From an uncultured Muribaculaceae bacterium (GTDB taxonomy: Bacteria; Bacteroidota; Bacteroidia; Bacteroidales; Muribaculaceae), in contig CALUMH010000001.1 in the NCBI GenBank assembly GCA_944321685.1, positions 1-64,000 on the forward strand: a stretch of DNA of 64,000 bases. The letters run 5' to 3'. Shown piece by piece: positions 36,668 through 45,479 of this stretch. Position numbers and translations under genes: made by a program. The stretch's first letter is position 1. Every line of letters begins with the position of its first letter. The notes below the pieces were generated by a model, which saw only the letters and a program-made list of their open reading frames with translations, was not told the origin of the DNA and searched no databases.

Positions 36668-38056
36668 TTATTTCGCCATATCCTCCATTATCTGTTTGAT
36701 ATCGTTGCCCAATTTCTCGGCTTTTTCCATCGTTGAAGCCTCGGAATATATGCGTATTATTGGCTCGGTGTTACTCTTGCGCAAATGCACCCAGCTATCG
36801 GCAAAATCTATCTTCACGCCATCTATGTCGGTAACTTTTTCATCGGCATATTTTTCTTTCATTGCCGCAAGTATCGCATCAACATCAATATCGGGCGTGA
36901 GTTCTATCTTATTTTTAGCTATGCTATATTGCGGATAGCCTTTTTTAAGTTCACTGACTTTTTTGCCCGACTTGGCGAGCAAAGTGAGGAACAACGCTAC
37001 ACCCACAAGGGCATCACGACCGTAATGCAAAGCAGGATAAATCACCCCGCCATTACCTTCACCGCCTATTACCGCTCCGGTACGCTTCATCTCGGTGACA
37101 ACATTCACCTCGCCGACAGCGGCAGCCGTGTATTGGCAACCATGAGCCTCGGTAACATCCTTTAAAGCTCGTGACGACGAAAGATTCGACACCGTAGAGC
37201 CCGGCGTGTGCGAAAGCACATAGTCGGCAATCGACACCAATGTGTATTCTTCAACGAAGAACTCACCGTTTTCCATAATTATGGCAAGACGGTCAACATC
37301 GGGATCAACCACAAATCCCACATCGGCACGTCCTTGCTTCATCAGGTCGGCGATATCCGTAAGGTTTTGCGGTATAGGCTCGGGTGTGTGGCCGAAGTTT
37401 CCTGTCGGGTCACAATACAACTCAATCACATTTTTTACACCTAACCGTTTCAACAATTCAGGGATTACAACTCCGCCAATTGAATTGACTGCATCCACGG
37501 CAACTGTAAAATCAGCTTTTTTTATAGCCGCAACGTCAACCAAGTCAAGTGCAAGCACACTGTCGATATGACGGCGCATATAAGTTTCGTTCATGTATTC
37601 TTTGCCCAAATAATCTACCTCGGCATACGAGAAATCCTCTTCCTCGGCTATTTTAAGCACCTCTTTTCCTTGTGCATCATTAAGGAATTCTCCGTTTTCA
37701 TTGAGCAATTTCAACGCATTCCATTGCTTGGGATTGTGCGATGCTGTAATGATAATGCCGCCACAGGCATTCTCGCCAGTCACGGCTATTTCGGTTGTCG
37801 GAGTGGTTGCCATCCCTATGTTTACGACATCAAATCCCATTCCTGTCAACGTACTTACAACTATATCATTCACCATTTTACCCGAAATACGGGCATCGCG
37901 TCCCACTACTATGGTATTACTTTCCTTTGTAACAGTGCGACGTATAAACGTGGCATATGCCGACGTGAACTTAACAACGTCAAGCGGAGTAAGGCCGTTC
38001 CCCGCCTTTCCACCTATAGTTCCTCTAATACCTGAAATAGATTTAATTAACGACAT
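36668..38056 (-). CDS. glmM: phosphoglucosamine mutase GlmM-like phosphohexomutase
   Basis: The 462-residue enzyme interconverts hexosamine or hexose 6- and 1-phosphates; the GlmM role supplies glucosamine-1-phosphate for UDP-GlcNAc. It has the phosphoserine loop IIITASHNPKQWN, the metal loop DPDVDRLA, the sugar loop GGEGNGGVIYP and the C-terminal phosphate-binding RKSNTEPIIRIY. I chose ATG 38056 (MSLIKSISGIRGT) over a TTG three codons upstream. It is third in the operon nrnA-like, DUF4827, glmM. A phosphoglucomutase/phosphomannomutase role cannot be excluded. Confidence 0.88.
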   Translation of the reverse strand: MSLIKSISGIRGTIGGKAGNGLTPLDVVKFTSAYATFIRRTVTKESNTIVVGRDARISGKMVNDIVVSTLTGMGFDVVNIGMATTPTTEIAVTGENACGGIIITASHNPKQWNALKLLNENGEFLNDAQGKEVLKIAEEEDFSYAEVDYLGKEYMNETYMRRHIDSVLALDLVDVAAIKKADFTVAVDAVNSIGGVVIPELLKRLGVKNVIELYCDPTGNFGHTPEPIPQNLTDIADLMKQGRADVGFVVDPDVDRLAIIMENGEFFVEEYTLVSIADYVLSHTPGSTVSNLSSSRALKDVTEAHGCQYTAAAVGEVNVVTEMKRTGAVIGGEGNGGVIYPALHYGRDALVGVALFLTLLAKSGKKVSELKKGYPQYSIAKNKIELTPDIDVDAILAAMKEKYADEKVTDIDGVKIDFADSWVHLRKSNTEPIIRIYSEASTMEKAEKLGNDIKQIMEDMAK

Positions 38057-38076
38057 TTTATTCAAACTTTAAATTA

Positions 38077-38670
38077 TTATAATGCACTTTTGAAATACCT
38101 TACGTTCCATCTGTATGGCGTAACATATGAAATCTCCTCATCAATTCCATATTGTGATTTTATGACAAGGTTGACTTCACTGTTAATGCCTATGTATTGC
38201 AACGGCATCTGTATGCCTATTCCGCAAGTCACACTTGCCGACTTGGAAAAATCGTTATAGTAAAAGTGCCTTGACGAATATACCATATCCCCCGAATTAC
38301 TTTCTTCCAGGAAGTAATCATATTCATACCAATCCAAAAGGCTGTAACGCGAATAGCGGAAAAATATCTTGTCGCCGGTATGGACCATCGAATCGCGATC
38401 GCCGGCTTTAACCACTTGCATATACACATTTCCTTCAGGTTCAATGCGGTAGTATGGAGCTTCGGCCTCTCCTACATCGGCAACCGTCACAAATACAGTG
38501 TCATCGGGAATACCCATCACCACATTATACCCCGACAAATATGCATTTGAAGCCTTACGCTCTTTGTCGAGTTTTTCGGCATAACTTTCATTATCGTCAC
38601 ACGACACGACACCCACGCAAAGCGTCATAAGCAATGCCATGGCAAATATCGATATCTTTTTCTTTTTCAT
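38077..38670 (-). CDS. DUF4827 lipoprotein
   Basis: The 197-residue protein has a signal peptide and lipobox (GVVSC, Cys at about 24). It matches the Bacteroidota DUF4827 lipoproteins, whose body resembles an FKBP-type domain (GDKIFFRYSRYSLLD, VTCGIGIQMPLQYIGINSEV). No peptidyl-prolyl isomerase active site is evident. It sits 12 bases after the nrnA-like gene and 20 bases before glmM, an order I recall as common in Bacteroidales. Confidence 0.8.
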   Translation of the reverse strand: MKKKKISIFAMALLMTLCVGVVSCDDNESYAEKLDKERKASNAYLSGYNVVMGIPDDTVFVTVADVGEAEAPYYRIEPEGNVYMQVVKAGDRDSMVHTGDKIFFRYSRYSLLDWYEYDYFLEESNSGDMVYSSRHFYYNDFSKSASVTCGIGIQMPLQYIGINSEVNLVIKSQYGIDEEISYVTPYRWNVRYFKSAL

Positions 38671-38682
38671 AACAATCCTGGA

Positions 38683-39732
38683 TTATTTATCGTTTTCCAC
38701 TCCATCGGCATCAGCCTCGGATTTCATTTCTTCGATTATCTTGTCAAATTCTGCCCTTGCTTCTTCTACAGTACCGTAAAATTCGCCACCTGCCGCATTT
38801 TTGTGGCCGCCGCCATTGAAATGCTTTTCACAAATGGTATTGACTGCAAAATCGCCTTGCGAACGTATCGATATTTTCACATACTCATCGTCTTCACGCA
38901 TGAAAACCGACCAATACACCTCGGGGATTTGCAACGGCATATTCACAAGGCTTTCGGTATCTCCTTTCTTATAATTATATCGGGCGAGTTCTTCCTTCGT
39001 CAATATTATAAGTGCGGCACCGCAGTCCTCAAACACCTCCATCTTGCTGTCGAGCGAATAACCAATGAGGCGCAGGCGGTCAACGGAACTTGTATTTATG
39101 GCAAGCGTGTAAATCCTATCCTTGTTTATACCCTTCTTCATCAACATTGCTATAATGTTATAAATATCGGGATCATTCGAATTGTAAGTGAAGTTGCCGG
39201 TATCGGTCATCATACCGGCATACAGGCACTCGGCACATTTCCTGTTTACTTGCTGGTACATATTCATGCCAAGTATGGCTCGGAACACAAGTTCGCAAGT
39301 CGAAGACATTTTATCATAAGATATGCTCAAGTCACAAAAATTCTCGGCACCTATATGGTGATCTATAAGTATTTTTTTTGCTTTCGACTCGGTTATCGCA
39401 GGAGCGAGATTGTCAAGACGTTTAGGGGTGTTGAAATCAAGGCATATGATCAATTGCGCATTGCCAACAAGCCGATTGCCTAATTCGGCATACTTCGAAT
39501 ATGCAATTATGTCTTTTGCTCCCGGCAGGAAAAGCAATGACCTCGGAACCATGTCGGGTGCAATGATATGCACCGTCTTTCCCATGGTTTCAAGCAAGTG
39601 TTTCATGCCAAGAGTGGAGCCTACGGCATCGCCGTCGGGTGACAAATGGCACGTCAGTACGATATTGTTATACCGCTCCAAATAATATTTTAATTGTATT
39701 ATCTCCTCGTTGGAAAGTATTCTGTCTATCAT
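38683..39732 (-). CDS. nrnA: NrnA-like DHH phosphoesterase (oligoribonuclease/pAp phosphatase)
   Basis: The 349-residue protein degrades very short RNA oligomers and may dephosphorylate 3'-phosphoadenosine 5'-phosphate. The DHH domain has HLSPDGDAVGSTLG, LDFNTPKRLD, the name-giving LIDHHIGAENF and MTDTGNFTYNSND. The C-terminal DHHA1 domain ends with NGGGHKNAAGGEF. I chose ATG 39732 (MIDRILSNEEIIQ) because the promoter lies just upstream, inside the longer frame. It is the first gene of its three-gene operon. Confidence 0.9.
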   Translation of the reverse strand: MIDRILSNEEIIQLKYYLERYNNIVLTCHLSPDGDAVGSTLGMKHLLETMGKTVHIIAPDMVPRSLLFLPGAKDIIAYSKYAELGNRLVGNAQLIICLDFNTPKRLDNLAPAITESKAKKILIDHHIGAENFCDLSISYDKMSSTCELVFRAILGMNMYQQVNRKCAECLYAGMMTDTGNFTYNSNDPDIYNIIAMLMKKGINKDRIYTLAINTSSVDRLRLIGYSLDSKMEVFEDCGAALIILTKEELARYNYKKGDTESLVNMPLQIPEVYWSVFMREDDEYVKISIRSQGDFAVNTICEKHFNGGGHKNAAGGEFYGTVEEARAEFDKIIEEMKSEADADGVENDK

Positions 39733-39751
39733 CTTTTTTCTTTTACAATGG

Positions 39752-39781
39752 CAAAAGTACAATAAAATGTGTAATTGCAAA
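39752..39781 (-). promoter_or_regulatory. promoter of the nrnA-DUF4827-glmM operon
   Basis: On the minus strand TTTG (39781-39778), 18 bases, TACTTTTG (39759-39752), 20 bases before the chosen ATG. Confidence 0.6.
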
Positions 39782-39828
39782 AACACATTTCCACTCCACA
39801 CACCAATTTTCTCGACATAATTCCCGGC

Positions 39829-40104
39829 TTACGGGTTATAAAGGTCGGTATTATAAAAATCAAGTATTTCCTGCAATTGCTTCAATGCCTCGGCGGCCGG
39901 ACTGCCGGGATCCAATTCCACAGCCTCGCCATAATTACATATGGCTTCTTTTGTTTTTCCCAATTTATGGTAAGCTTTTCCAAGCAGAAAATACGCCTCG
40001 GCACAAGCCTTGTCGGCCTCAATATACTGTCCAAGCCTGCTTATTGCCTCTTCGGCATTTCCGTTGCGAATAAGAAAGTTAATTGCTTCAAAATCGTTTG
40101 ACAT
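39829..40104 (-). CDS. small TPR-repeat protein
   Basis: The 91-residue protein is built of two to three tetratricopeptide repeats (AEEAISRLGQYIEADKACAE, then AYFLLGKAYHKLGKTKEAIC) and has no signal or catalytic motif. It probably mediates a protein contact. It is divergent from the MINPP-like gene, with only 39 bases between the two start codons, so the MINPP promoter partly overlaps its 5' end. Confidence 0.85.
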   Translation of the reverse strand: MSNDFEAINFLIRNGNAEEAISRLGQYIEADKACAEAYFLLGKAYHKLGKTKEAICNYGEAVELDPGSPAAEALKQLQEILDFYNTDLYNP

Positions 40105-40127
40105 TTCTGTTTTTGTTGATACATTTG
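40097..40127 (+). promoter_or_regulatory. consensus promoter of the MINPP-like gene
   Basis: TTTG (40097-40100), 19 bases, TACATTTG (40120-40127), an exact consensus match. The expected start of transcription is about 10 bases before the ATG at 40144. Confidence 0.8.
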
Positions 40128-40143
40128 TATAAAAAAAACGAGT

Positions 40144-41370
40144 ATGCGCAAGTTATTATTATCAATCACAATATTTTTTTCATTTTTTGTTGCCGGTGCA
40201 GCATCTTCACATTTCGAAGGCAGCCATCATCCTTATACCGTGCCACAAGCCATCACAGAGCATCCCGACTCGCTACAGCCCTTTTATATAAGCCATATCG
40301 GCCGACATGGCTCTCGTTACCCGTCATCGGCCTCAACAGCCAAATATATCAAATTCTACCTTGATTTTGCCGACACTACAGGCACAATAACGCAAACCGG
40401 CCGGCAGTTGCTCGGAATTATCGACAAAACCATTGAAATGTGCGACGGCAAATGGGGCGACCTCGACTCCTTAGGCATGGAAGAACAGCGCGGCATTGCC
40501 GAAAGGCTCTATGCAAAATTCCCCGAATTGCTCGAAAACGGACAAATCGAAGCAATATCAACCCGTTCGCCTCGTGCTGTAATGAGTATGTATGCCTTCA
40601 CACATCGCCTCACACAGCTTTCAAGCGAAGTGGAAATATCAACAGCCGAAGGTGAACGATACACACCATTATTGCGTCCTTACGATGTAAATGAAAAATA
40701 TATATCATTCTGCGACAGCCCTGAATGGAAAAACATTTTTGACAGTTATTGCAAAAGTACTTGTCCATTGGCGGTAGCACGCCGGCTCGTAGGCAATGAT
40801 TTTGAAGCTACCGACGATGCATTGCGAGAACTATCGATAAGCGTATATTCATTCATATCGGGAATGTCGGCAATGGGTATCGATTTTGATTATACCACCT
40901 ATCTCTCCGATGAGGAATATGAACAGTTATGGTCAATTGACAACATGGAACATTACCTGTTATACAGCGGCACAACCGTTTCATCCGCACCTGCCGAGTT
41001 GGCAATACCGTTAGTGGAAGAAATTGTGGAAGCTGCCGATCGGGTGGTGGAAGGGCGACGACCGGTTGCTGCAAACCTGCGTTTTGCCCATGCCGAAACA
41101 CTCATGCCGCTGCTTTCATTATTGCAAATCAACGGCGGGCATTACCTTACCCACTACTTCGACCAAGTTAAAGACAACTGGAAGGATTATGCCATAGTGC
41201 CTATGGCGGCCAACTTGCAATTCATCTTTTTCAAAACAGAAAAGGGCAACATATACGTCCGCACCGACCTTAATGAACAGCCGATACCGCTAATTCCCGG
41301 CAACCCTGCAATATACCTTCCTTGGAACGAAGTCCGAGATTATCTGCTGAACTTCATACTTGTCATATAA
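40144..41370 (+). CDS. MINPP-like histidine acid phosphatase
   Basis: The 408-residue protein has a signal peptide (MRKLLLSITIFFSFFVAGAA) and the histidine acid phosphatase motif ISHIGRHGSRYP with the phosphorylated His. Near the C terminus it has NLRFAHAETLMPL: the HAE variant of the usual HD proton donor, which marks multiple inositol-polyphosphate phosphatases. It probably removes phosphate from phytate or other phosphorylated substrates in the periplasm, which fits the phosphate uptake genes elsewhere in the window. It is alone on its transcript. Confidence 0.85.
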   Translation: MRKLLLSITIFFSFFVAGAASSHFEGSHHPYTVPQAITEHPDSLQPFYISHIGRHGSRYPSSASTAKYIKFYLDFADTTGTITQTGRQLLGIIDKTIEMCDGKWGDLDSLGMEEQRGIAERLYAKFPELLENGQIEAISTRSPRAVMSMYAFTHRLTQLSSEVEISTAEGERYTPLLRPYDVNEKYISFCDSPEWKNIFDSYCKSTCPLAVARRLVGNDFEATDDALRELSISVYSFISGMSAMGIDFDYTTYLSDEEYEQLWSIDNMEHYLLYSGTTVSSAPAELAIPLVEEIVEAADRVVEGRRPVAANLRFAHAETLMPLLSLLQINGGHYLTHYFDQVKDNWKDYAIVPMAANLQFIFFKTEKGNIYVRTDLNEQPIPLIPGNPAIYLPWNEVRDYLLNFILVI

Positions 41371-41374
41371 ACCA

Positions 41375-42358
41375 TCATCGTTTTTCCTCCTCGCCCCACG
41401 TCGTGGATTCAACAAAGTAGCGTGGACGCTGCTTCACCTCAAGGTAAATCTTGCCGATGTATTCGCCTATAATGCCGAGGGCGATAAGAATAAGCGACCC
41501 GAGGAACCAAAGCGACAACATAAGCGATGCCCACCCCGGATAAGTACGCCCGAGTAGTATCGCAGCAAGCACATATATTCCTACCGACAAAGTCAGTACC
41601 AACGACACCACTCCTATAAGGAATATAGAACGAATGGGACGTATTGAAAACGACGTTATGCCCTCGACTGCAAAATTTAGCATTCGTGCCAATGGATATT
41701 TCGACCTTCCGAACTGTCGCGGACGGCGATCATAATACACCATTCCTGTCTTAAATCCCATCGACGTGATTATCCCGCGTAAAAACACATTGCGTTCACC
41801 ATATTGCAACAGGCAGTCAACTGCCCTGCGACTCATAAGGCGATATTCGGCATGGTCGGGCACCACAGGCGTATGCGTGTTTTTCATCAGGCTGTAAAAC
41901 ATTTGTGCCGTATATCGCTTCAACAACGAGTCACTTTTACGGCTGCGCCGCACACCCAGTACAATATCACAGTTTTCAAGCCTGTATTTCTCCACCATCT
42001 CTTTAATGGCTGCTACATCATCTTGCAAATCGGCATCCATGGTAATGACGGCTTCGCACAAATTTTCTTGCCGCACATGTTCAAGCCCTGCGAGAATGGC
42101 ATTTTGATGCCCTACATTACGCGACAACTTAATACCCGACAAACGCCCTTGATAATTCCGAGCCAAGTTACAAATCATCGGCCATGTTCCGTCAAAACTT
42201 CCATCATCGACGCACACCAATTTATATGCCGCATCTATAATCCTATCCCCTGCCAAGGCTGCAAGAACTTCGTTGAGCGACTTTATAGAATATTCAAGCG
42301 CGGCCTCTTCATTATAGCAAGGCAGCACCACACATAATTTTACAGGTGCATTTTCCAT
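41375..42358 (-). CDS. GtrB/DPM1-like family 2 glycosyltransferase
   Basis: The 327-residue protein probably moves a sugar from a nucleotide donor to a polyprenyl phosphate. It has the GT-A sequence VVLPCYNEEAALEYSI, VDDGSFDGTW, SRNVGHQNAIL and the metal-binding TMDADLQDD, followed by two C-terminal membrane helices (IFLIGVVSLVLTLSVGIYVL, then LWFLGSLILIALGIIGEYI). I chose ATG 42358 (MENAPVKL), four bases after the Crp-like gene's stop, so both are on one message. Confidence 0.9.
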   Translation of the reverse strand: MENAPVKLCVVLPCYNEEAALEYSIKSLNEVLAALAGDRIIDAAYKLVCVDDGSFDGTWPMICNLARNYQGRLSGIKLSRNVGHQNAILAGLEHVRQENLCEAVITMDADLQDDVAAIKEMVEKYRLENCDIVLGVRRSRKSDSLLKRYTAQMFYSLMKNTHTPVVPDHAEYRLMSRRAVDCLLQYGERNVFLRGIITSMGFKTGMVYYDRRPRQFGRSKYPLARMLNFAVEGITSFSIRPIRSIFLIGVVSLVLTLSVGIYVLAAILLGRTYPGWASLMLSLWFLGSLILIALGIIGEYIGKIYLEVKQRPRYFVESTTWGEEEKR

Positions 42359-42362
42359 TCCA

Positions 42363-43046
42363 TCATTCCATTGAATGAACAATGTCGAGCAATGCACGAC
42401 GGTCTTTCACCAATATTTCCGACAATGTGTAATCTATCACGCCTTGTTTTTGTAAACGATCCATGGCATTTATGAACGAGGACCTTTGTATTCCCAGCAA
42501 AGTGCACAAATCTTTTTGTTTATACAAAATCTTCACTTCACGGGCATTACGCTGCGTAAGTGATACCACAAAAAATGCAAACCGCTCGAATATCGACCCG
42601 GTACTTAACGACAACAATTCCTCCACATTGTTTTGCGAATTACGCGACAGCATATTCAATATATTGAACAAAAATATATTGTCACTTTGCAGTATGTTAA
42701 TGAAATCGGGCTTTGTGATTTGCAATATTCCACACTCTCCGTTGCCATAAACATCATACGGATAGTCGGTGCGACGTCCGAACAAGTAATCATGTCCAAG
42801 CACATTGGGACTCGATAAAATTTGCGACACTTTTACCCTGAGATTACGGCACGGAATGGTCATTTTCACTTCTCCCGAAATAACAAACTTAACGTGCGTA
42901 CATGCACTGCCGGCTGTCACAATTTCCTCTCCATCGGCAAATTTCAGAAAATGGAACGGGGTCTTCTCTATCAACTCCGACAGCTTGTCACGGCTCACAC
43001 CCTGAAACAGCGGCAAGTCCATCAATATTTCAAACATACTATTCAT
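42363..43046 (-). CDS. Crp/Fnr-family transcription regulator
   Basis: The 227-residue protein has an N-terminal cyclic-nucleotide-binding-like beta barrel (LPLFQGVSRDKLSELIEK, FADGEEIVTAGSACTHVKFV) and a C-terminal helix-turn-helix (KQKDLCTLLGIQRSSFINAM). No Cys cluster for an Fnr-type iron-sulphur centre is apparent, and ligand residues are not those of cAMP-binding Crp, so the signal is unknown. It is co-transcribed with the glycosyltransferase. A -7-like TATTTTTG is at 43079-43072 on the minus strand, with no clear -33. Confidence 0.85.
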   Translation of the reverse strand: MNSMFEILMDLPLFQGVSRDKLSELIEKTPFHFLKFADGEEIVTAGSACTHVKFVISGEVKMTIPCRNLRVKVSQILSSPNVLGHDYLFGRRTDYPYDVYGNGECGILQITKPDFINILQSDNIFLFNILNMLSRNSQNNVEELLSLSTGSIFERFAFFVVSLTQRNAREVKILYKQKDLCTLLGIQRSSFINAMDRLQKQGVIDYTLSEILVKDRRALLDIVHSME

Positions 43047-43079
43047 AATTCAAGAATTTATACACGGTATGCAAAAATA

Positions 43080-43322
43080 CACAAAAAAGAAAAAGAAAAA
43101 AAGAGGAAAACGACAACACACCCCCATGTCACATCACCCTTCATCCTCACTCTCATTAAAATTGCCATTATATTTCACACTAATTAAAGCATATATCATG
43201 AATGGCAACCCATCCAATTTTGTATTAATCTGATGCACGAGGCACACTACCGCAACTCAGCCTCAAAGAAATCGAACAAATTTGTGACATCTTTCCATAC
43301 TGATACACAACAGAGTTGCATC
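43080..43322. other. intergenic, A-rich, no gene seen
   Basis: Between the Crp-like gene and the BACON gene terminator there is a purine-rich stretch (43081-43115) and then AT-rich DNA with no plausible ORF, hairpin or tRNA-like structure. Confidence 0.5.
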
Positions 43323-43375
43323 AAAAAATTCGGAGATGCTACACACTAAAATTCATAGTGTCCAACATCTCCGAA
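43323..43375 (-). terminator. terminator of the BACON lipoprotein gene
   Basis: TTCGGAGATG (43329-43338) pairs with CATCTCCGAA (43366-43375), with an inner CACTA/TAGTG stem; the minus strand continues with TTTTTT. Confidence 0.85.
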
Positions 43376-43392
43376 ATAAATTATTACAATTT

Positions 43393-45282
43393 TTATCTGA
43401 CAAATTGTTTTAAAAACATTGGTATTCCTTGTATTTGTGAACGAACAGATTGTTCATTCTTTTCATTTTTCAGCGTTCCACTAAGACTTCCATCATAAGT
43501 AGCTGTAGAGCGGTCGTAATACGCATCTTCCTTATATTCCAAGTCAATGCTACCGCTCAAACGGCACTCAGATGTCGCAACTCCAGTTCGTTTGAAAATA
43601 AATGTAAGCATACCCTGTATTTTTATCCAACCATCCTCAAAATTTAGCGTTTCATTATAATTCGCTCTTATAACAAGTTGTCCTGTTGCATCTACAGTTG
43701 ACGATAACTGTGGTGCACCAAAATCTCCATAAATTGATATTTGCCCATCATTTACACTCGTTATATACATATCAAAATTCATCACATCGGTAATGTTCTC
43801 TCCATCCATTACAGATGTACACATTCCGGAAAACGACCACGAAGTGTTATCCCATTGCCAGTCCAAGTCGCCATACTGCGTCACTTGCACAGTGCGGTCG
43901 ATCATACTACCACTCGTTGTAATGCCTGTAACCGTGATTGTACCAGACCGATCCTCCCCTTCGTTATTTTCTTCAACATTGATGTAAAACGAATTATCCG
44001 ACTTTCCACTAATCCTCACCCAACTCGGACAACCCGATACGCTCCATGACGTAATCTGCTCATTTGTATTTACATAAACGCCAGCACTTCCCCCTTTGGC
44101 CTCGAACGTAAGCGAACTTTCACTTAAATCAAACAACACTCCTTGCTGCACCACATGAAGCAATGCATTGGGTATGTCGCTCGTGTAGGTCACGGTTTTC
44201 ACCACCACAGTGCAGTTTCTTGTCTCCCGCCCGCTATAATCATCCACTTCCACCACAACATTGTCGCCCTCCTTGCGAGCCCTGCACCAGCTGGCACCGC
44301 CTTCTACTTCCCACAATGCTTGCGATGTCACAGAGGCTGTATAAATCGCGGCCTCAGGTCCGGCCTCGATTGTAGCTGGCGACAGCTTTATTTGCCACTC
44401 TTCACCTGTAAACACGGCACTCGTGGCAGGTTCGCATCGCGACAGCTCGTCATACATTGCATCTGCGGCTGTAATCATCAAGTCTGCTGCCAATGAAATA
44501 GAACCACCAGCTAAATCAAATTTTAAGCCCCATTTGCCGTTCTCTTTCAGGAAATCAAGTGCCATTACCGACGTATCGCACCACCAGGGCGTTTGTTGGT
44601 CCCACAGCCCCGACTTATATCCCTCGTCAATAATAGTATTCAACATCGACGGCACACCTTTAATTGGGTTTTCAACAAAAGAGAGTGCCTGAATCCAAAA
44701 CCCGCACACTTTCAAAGTATATGGCAATATCATCTTCCGCGAATGTTCATCCCATGTGAAATTCCGTATTCCTCCCGACACTTGCTCATACCAACTCTTG
44801 AACGGGGATGCCACTGAATTCCACACATCGCCCACAAGCCCACGGGTCGCAACTCCATCGAATGTATAAGGAATATCCCAATAATAGTGTATGTCGTCGC
44901 TACCCTTTTCTATAACGGCACAGTCGAAATCGGTATCAGTGATATTCCCTATCTGTATTGTCATCTCATCATTACCCACTGCCACGGGAATGCCATCGGC
45001 ATCGACAAGTATCGTATATCCTTGCGTATCTTCGCCACCAGCATTGAGTTCCATCCGTATCACCCCATGACCGTTACCATCGTTCATGCAAGCCATAATG
45101 TAGCTACCATCATCACACAGCAGCATCCAATCGGCGTTTTCAGTCTCATCAACCGTATTAATCATGACCATGCCAACGTCGTTGCCTTGGCCTCCACCCG
45201 ATGATAATCCTCCATCCTCAGAACAACTTGCCAAGAGGCTCACCACACACAATACACTAATGATAGCATTATACTTCTTCAT
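43393..45282 (-). CDS. surface lipoprotein with two BACON domains
   Basis: The 629-residue protein has a signal peptide with lipobox (LLASC, Cys at about 20) followed by a Gly/Ser-rich linker (SSGGGQGND), a typical export arrangement for Bacteroidota surface lipoproteins. Residues about 30-300 are an unrecognised domain with many Trp and Cys. Two BACON domains follow at about 306-375 and 392-475 (ASWCRARKEGDNVVVEV; PSWVRISGKSDNSFYINVEE), each with the A/P-S-W motif. The last 150 residues are beta-rich. BACON domains are often in glycan- or mucin-binding proteins, but no enzyme domain is visible here. It stands alone, with no SusC/D partner. Confidence 0.85.
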   Translation of the reverse strand: MKKYNAIISVLCVVSLLASCSEDGGLSSGGGQGNDVGMVMINTVDETENADWMLLCDDGSYIMACMNDGNGHGVIRMELNAGGEDTQGYTILVDADGIPVAVGNDEMTIQIGNITDTDFDCAVIEKGSDDIHYYWDIPYTFDGVATRGLVGDVWNSVASPFKSWYEQVSGGIRNFTWDEHSRKMILPYTLKVCGFWIQALSFVENPIKGVPSMLNTIIDEGYKSGLWDQQTPWWCDTSVMALDFLKENGKWGLKFDLAGGSISLAADLMITAADAMYDELSRCEPATSAVFTGEEWQIKLSPATIEAGPEAAIYTASVTSQALWEVEGGASWCRARKEGDNVVVEVDDYSGRETRNCTVVVKTVTYTSDIPNALLHVVQQGVLFDLSESSLTFEAKGGSAGVYVNTNEQITSWSVSGCPSWVRISGKSDNSFYINVEENNEGEDRSGTITVTGITTSGSMIDRTVQVTQYGDLDWQWDNTSWSFSGMCTSVMDGENITDVMNFDMYITSVNDGQISIYGDFGAPQLSSTVDATGQLVIRANYNETLNFEDGWIKIQGMLTFIFKRTGVATSECRLSGSIDLEYKEDAYYDRSTATYDGSLSGTLKNEKNEQSVRSQIQGIPMFLKQFVR

Positions 45283-45467
45283 AAGTCATTATTTTTAAGA
45301 TTATATACTTCAGCCTATTTAAATGCAAATTAACCATCTTTTTTCGAAATAAACAATACAAATGTTATAATTATGCCACTATTCAGTGAATTATATCAAC
45401 ATACAACGCACCTGTTTTTAACTAACAAATAGCTGCCGTTGTTTTTCTTTGTATCGCTTTTTTGTAG

Positions 45468-45475
45468 TAATTTTG
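45468..45475 (+). promoter_or_regulatory. -7 box immediately before the purF-like start codon
   Basis: TAATTTTG (full -7 match) ends 4 bases before the ATG at 45480, so transcription would start at or beside the start codon. The -33 region is T-rich (TTTG at 45448-45451, spacing 16), so the match is imperfect. Confidence 0.5.
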
Positions 45476-45479
45476 CGAC

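Noticed and set aside
38683-39801. Longer start for the nrnA-like protein
   Set aside because: The extra N-terminal residues run through the promoter region and are not like the DHH family start.
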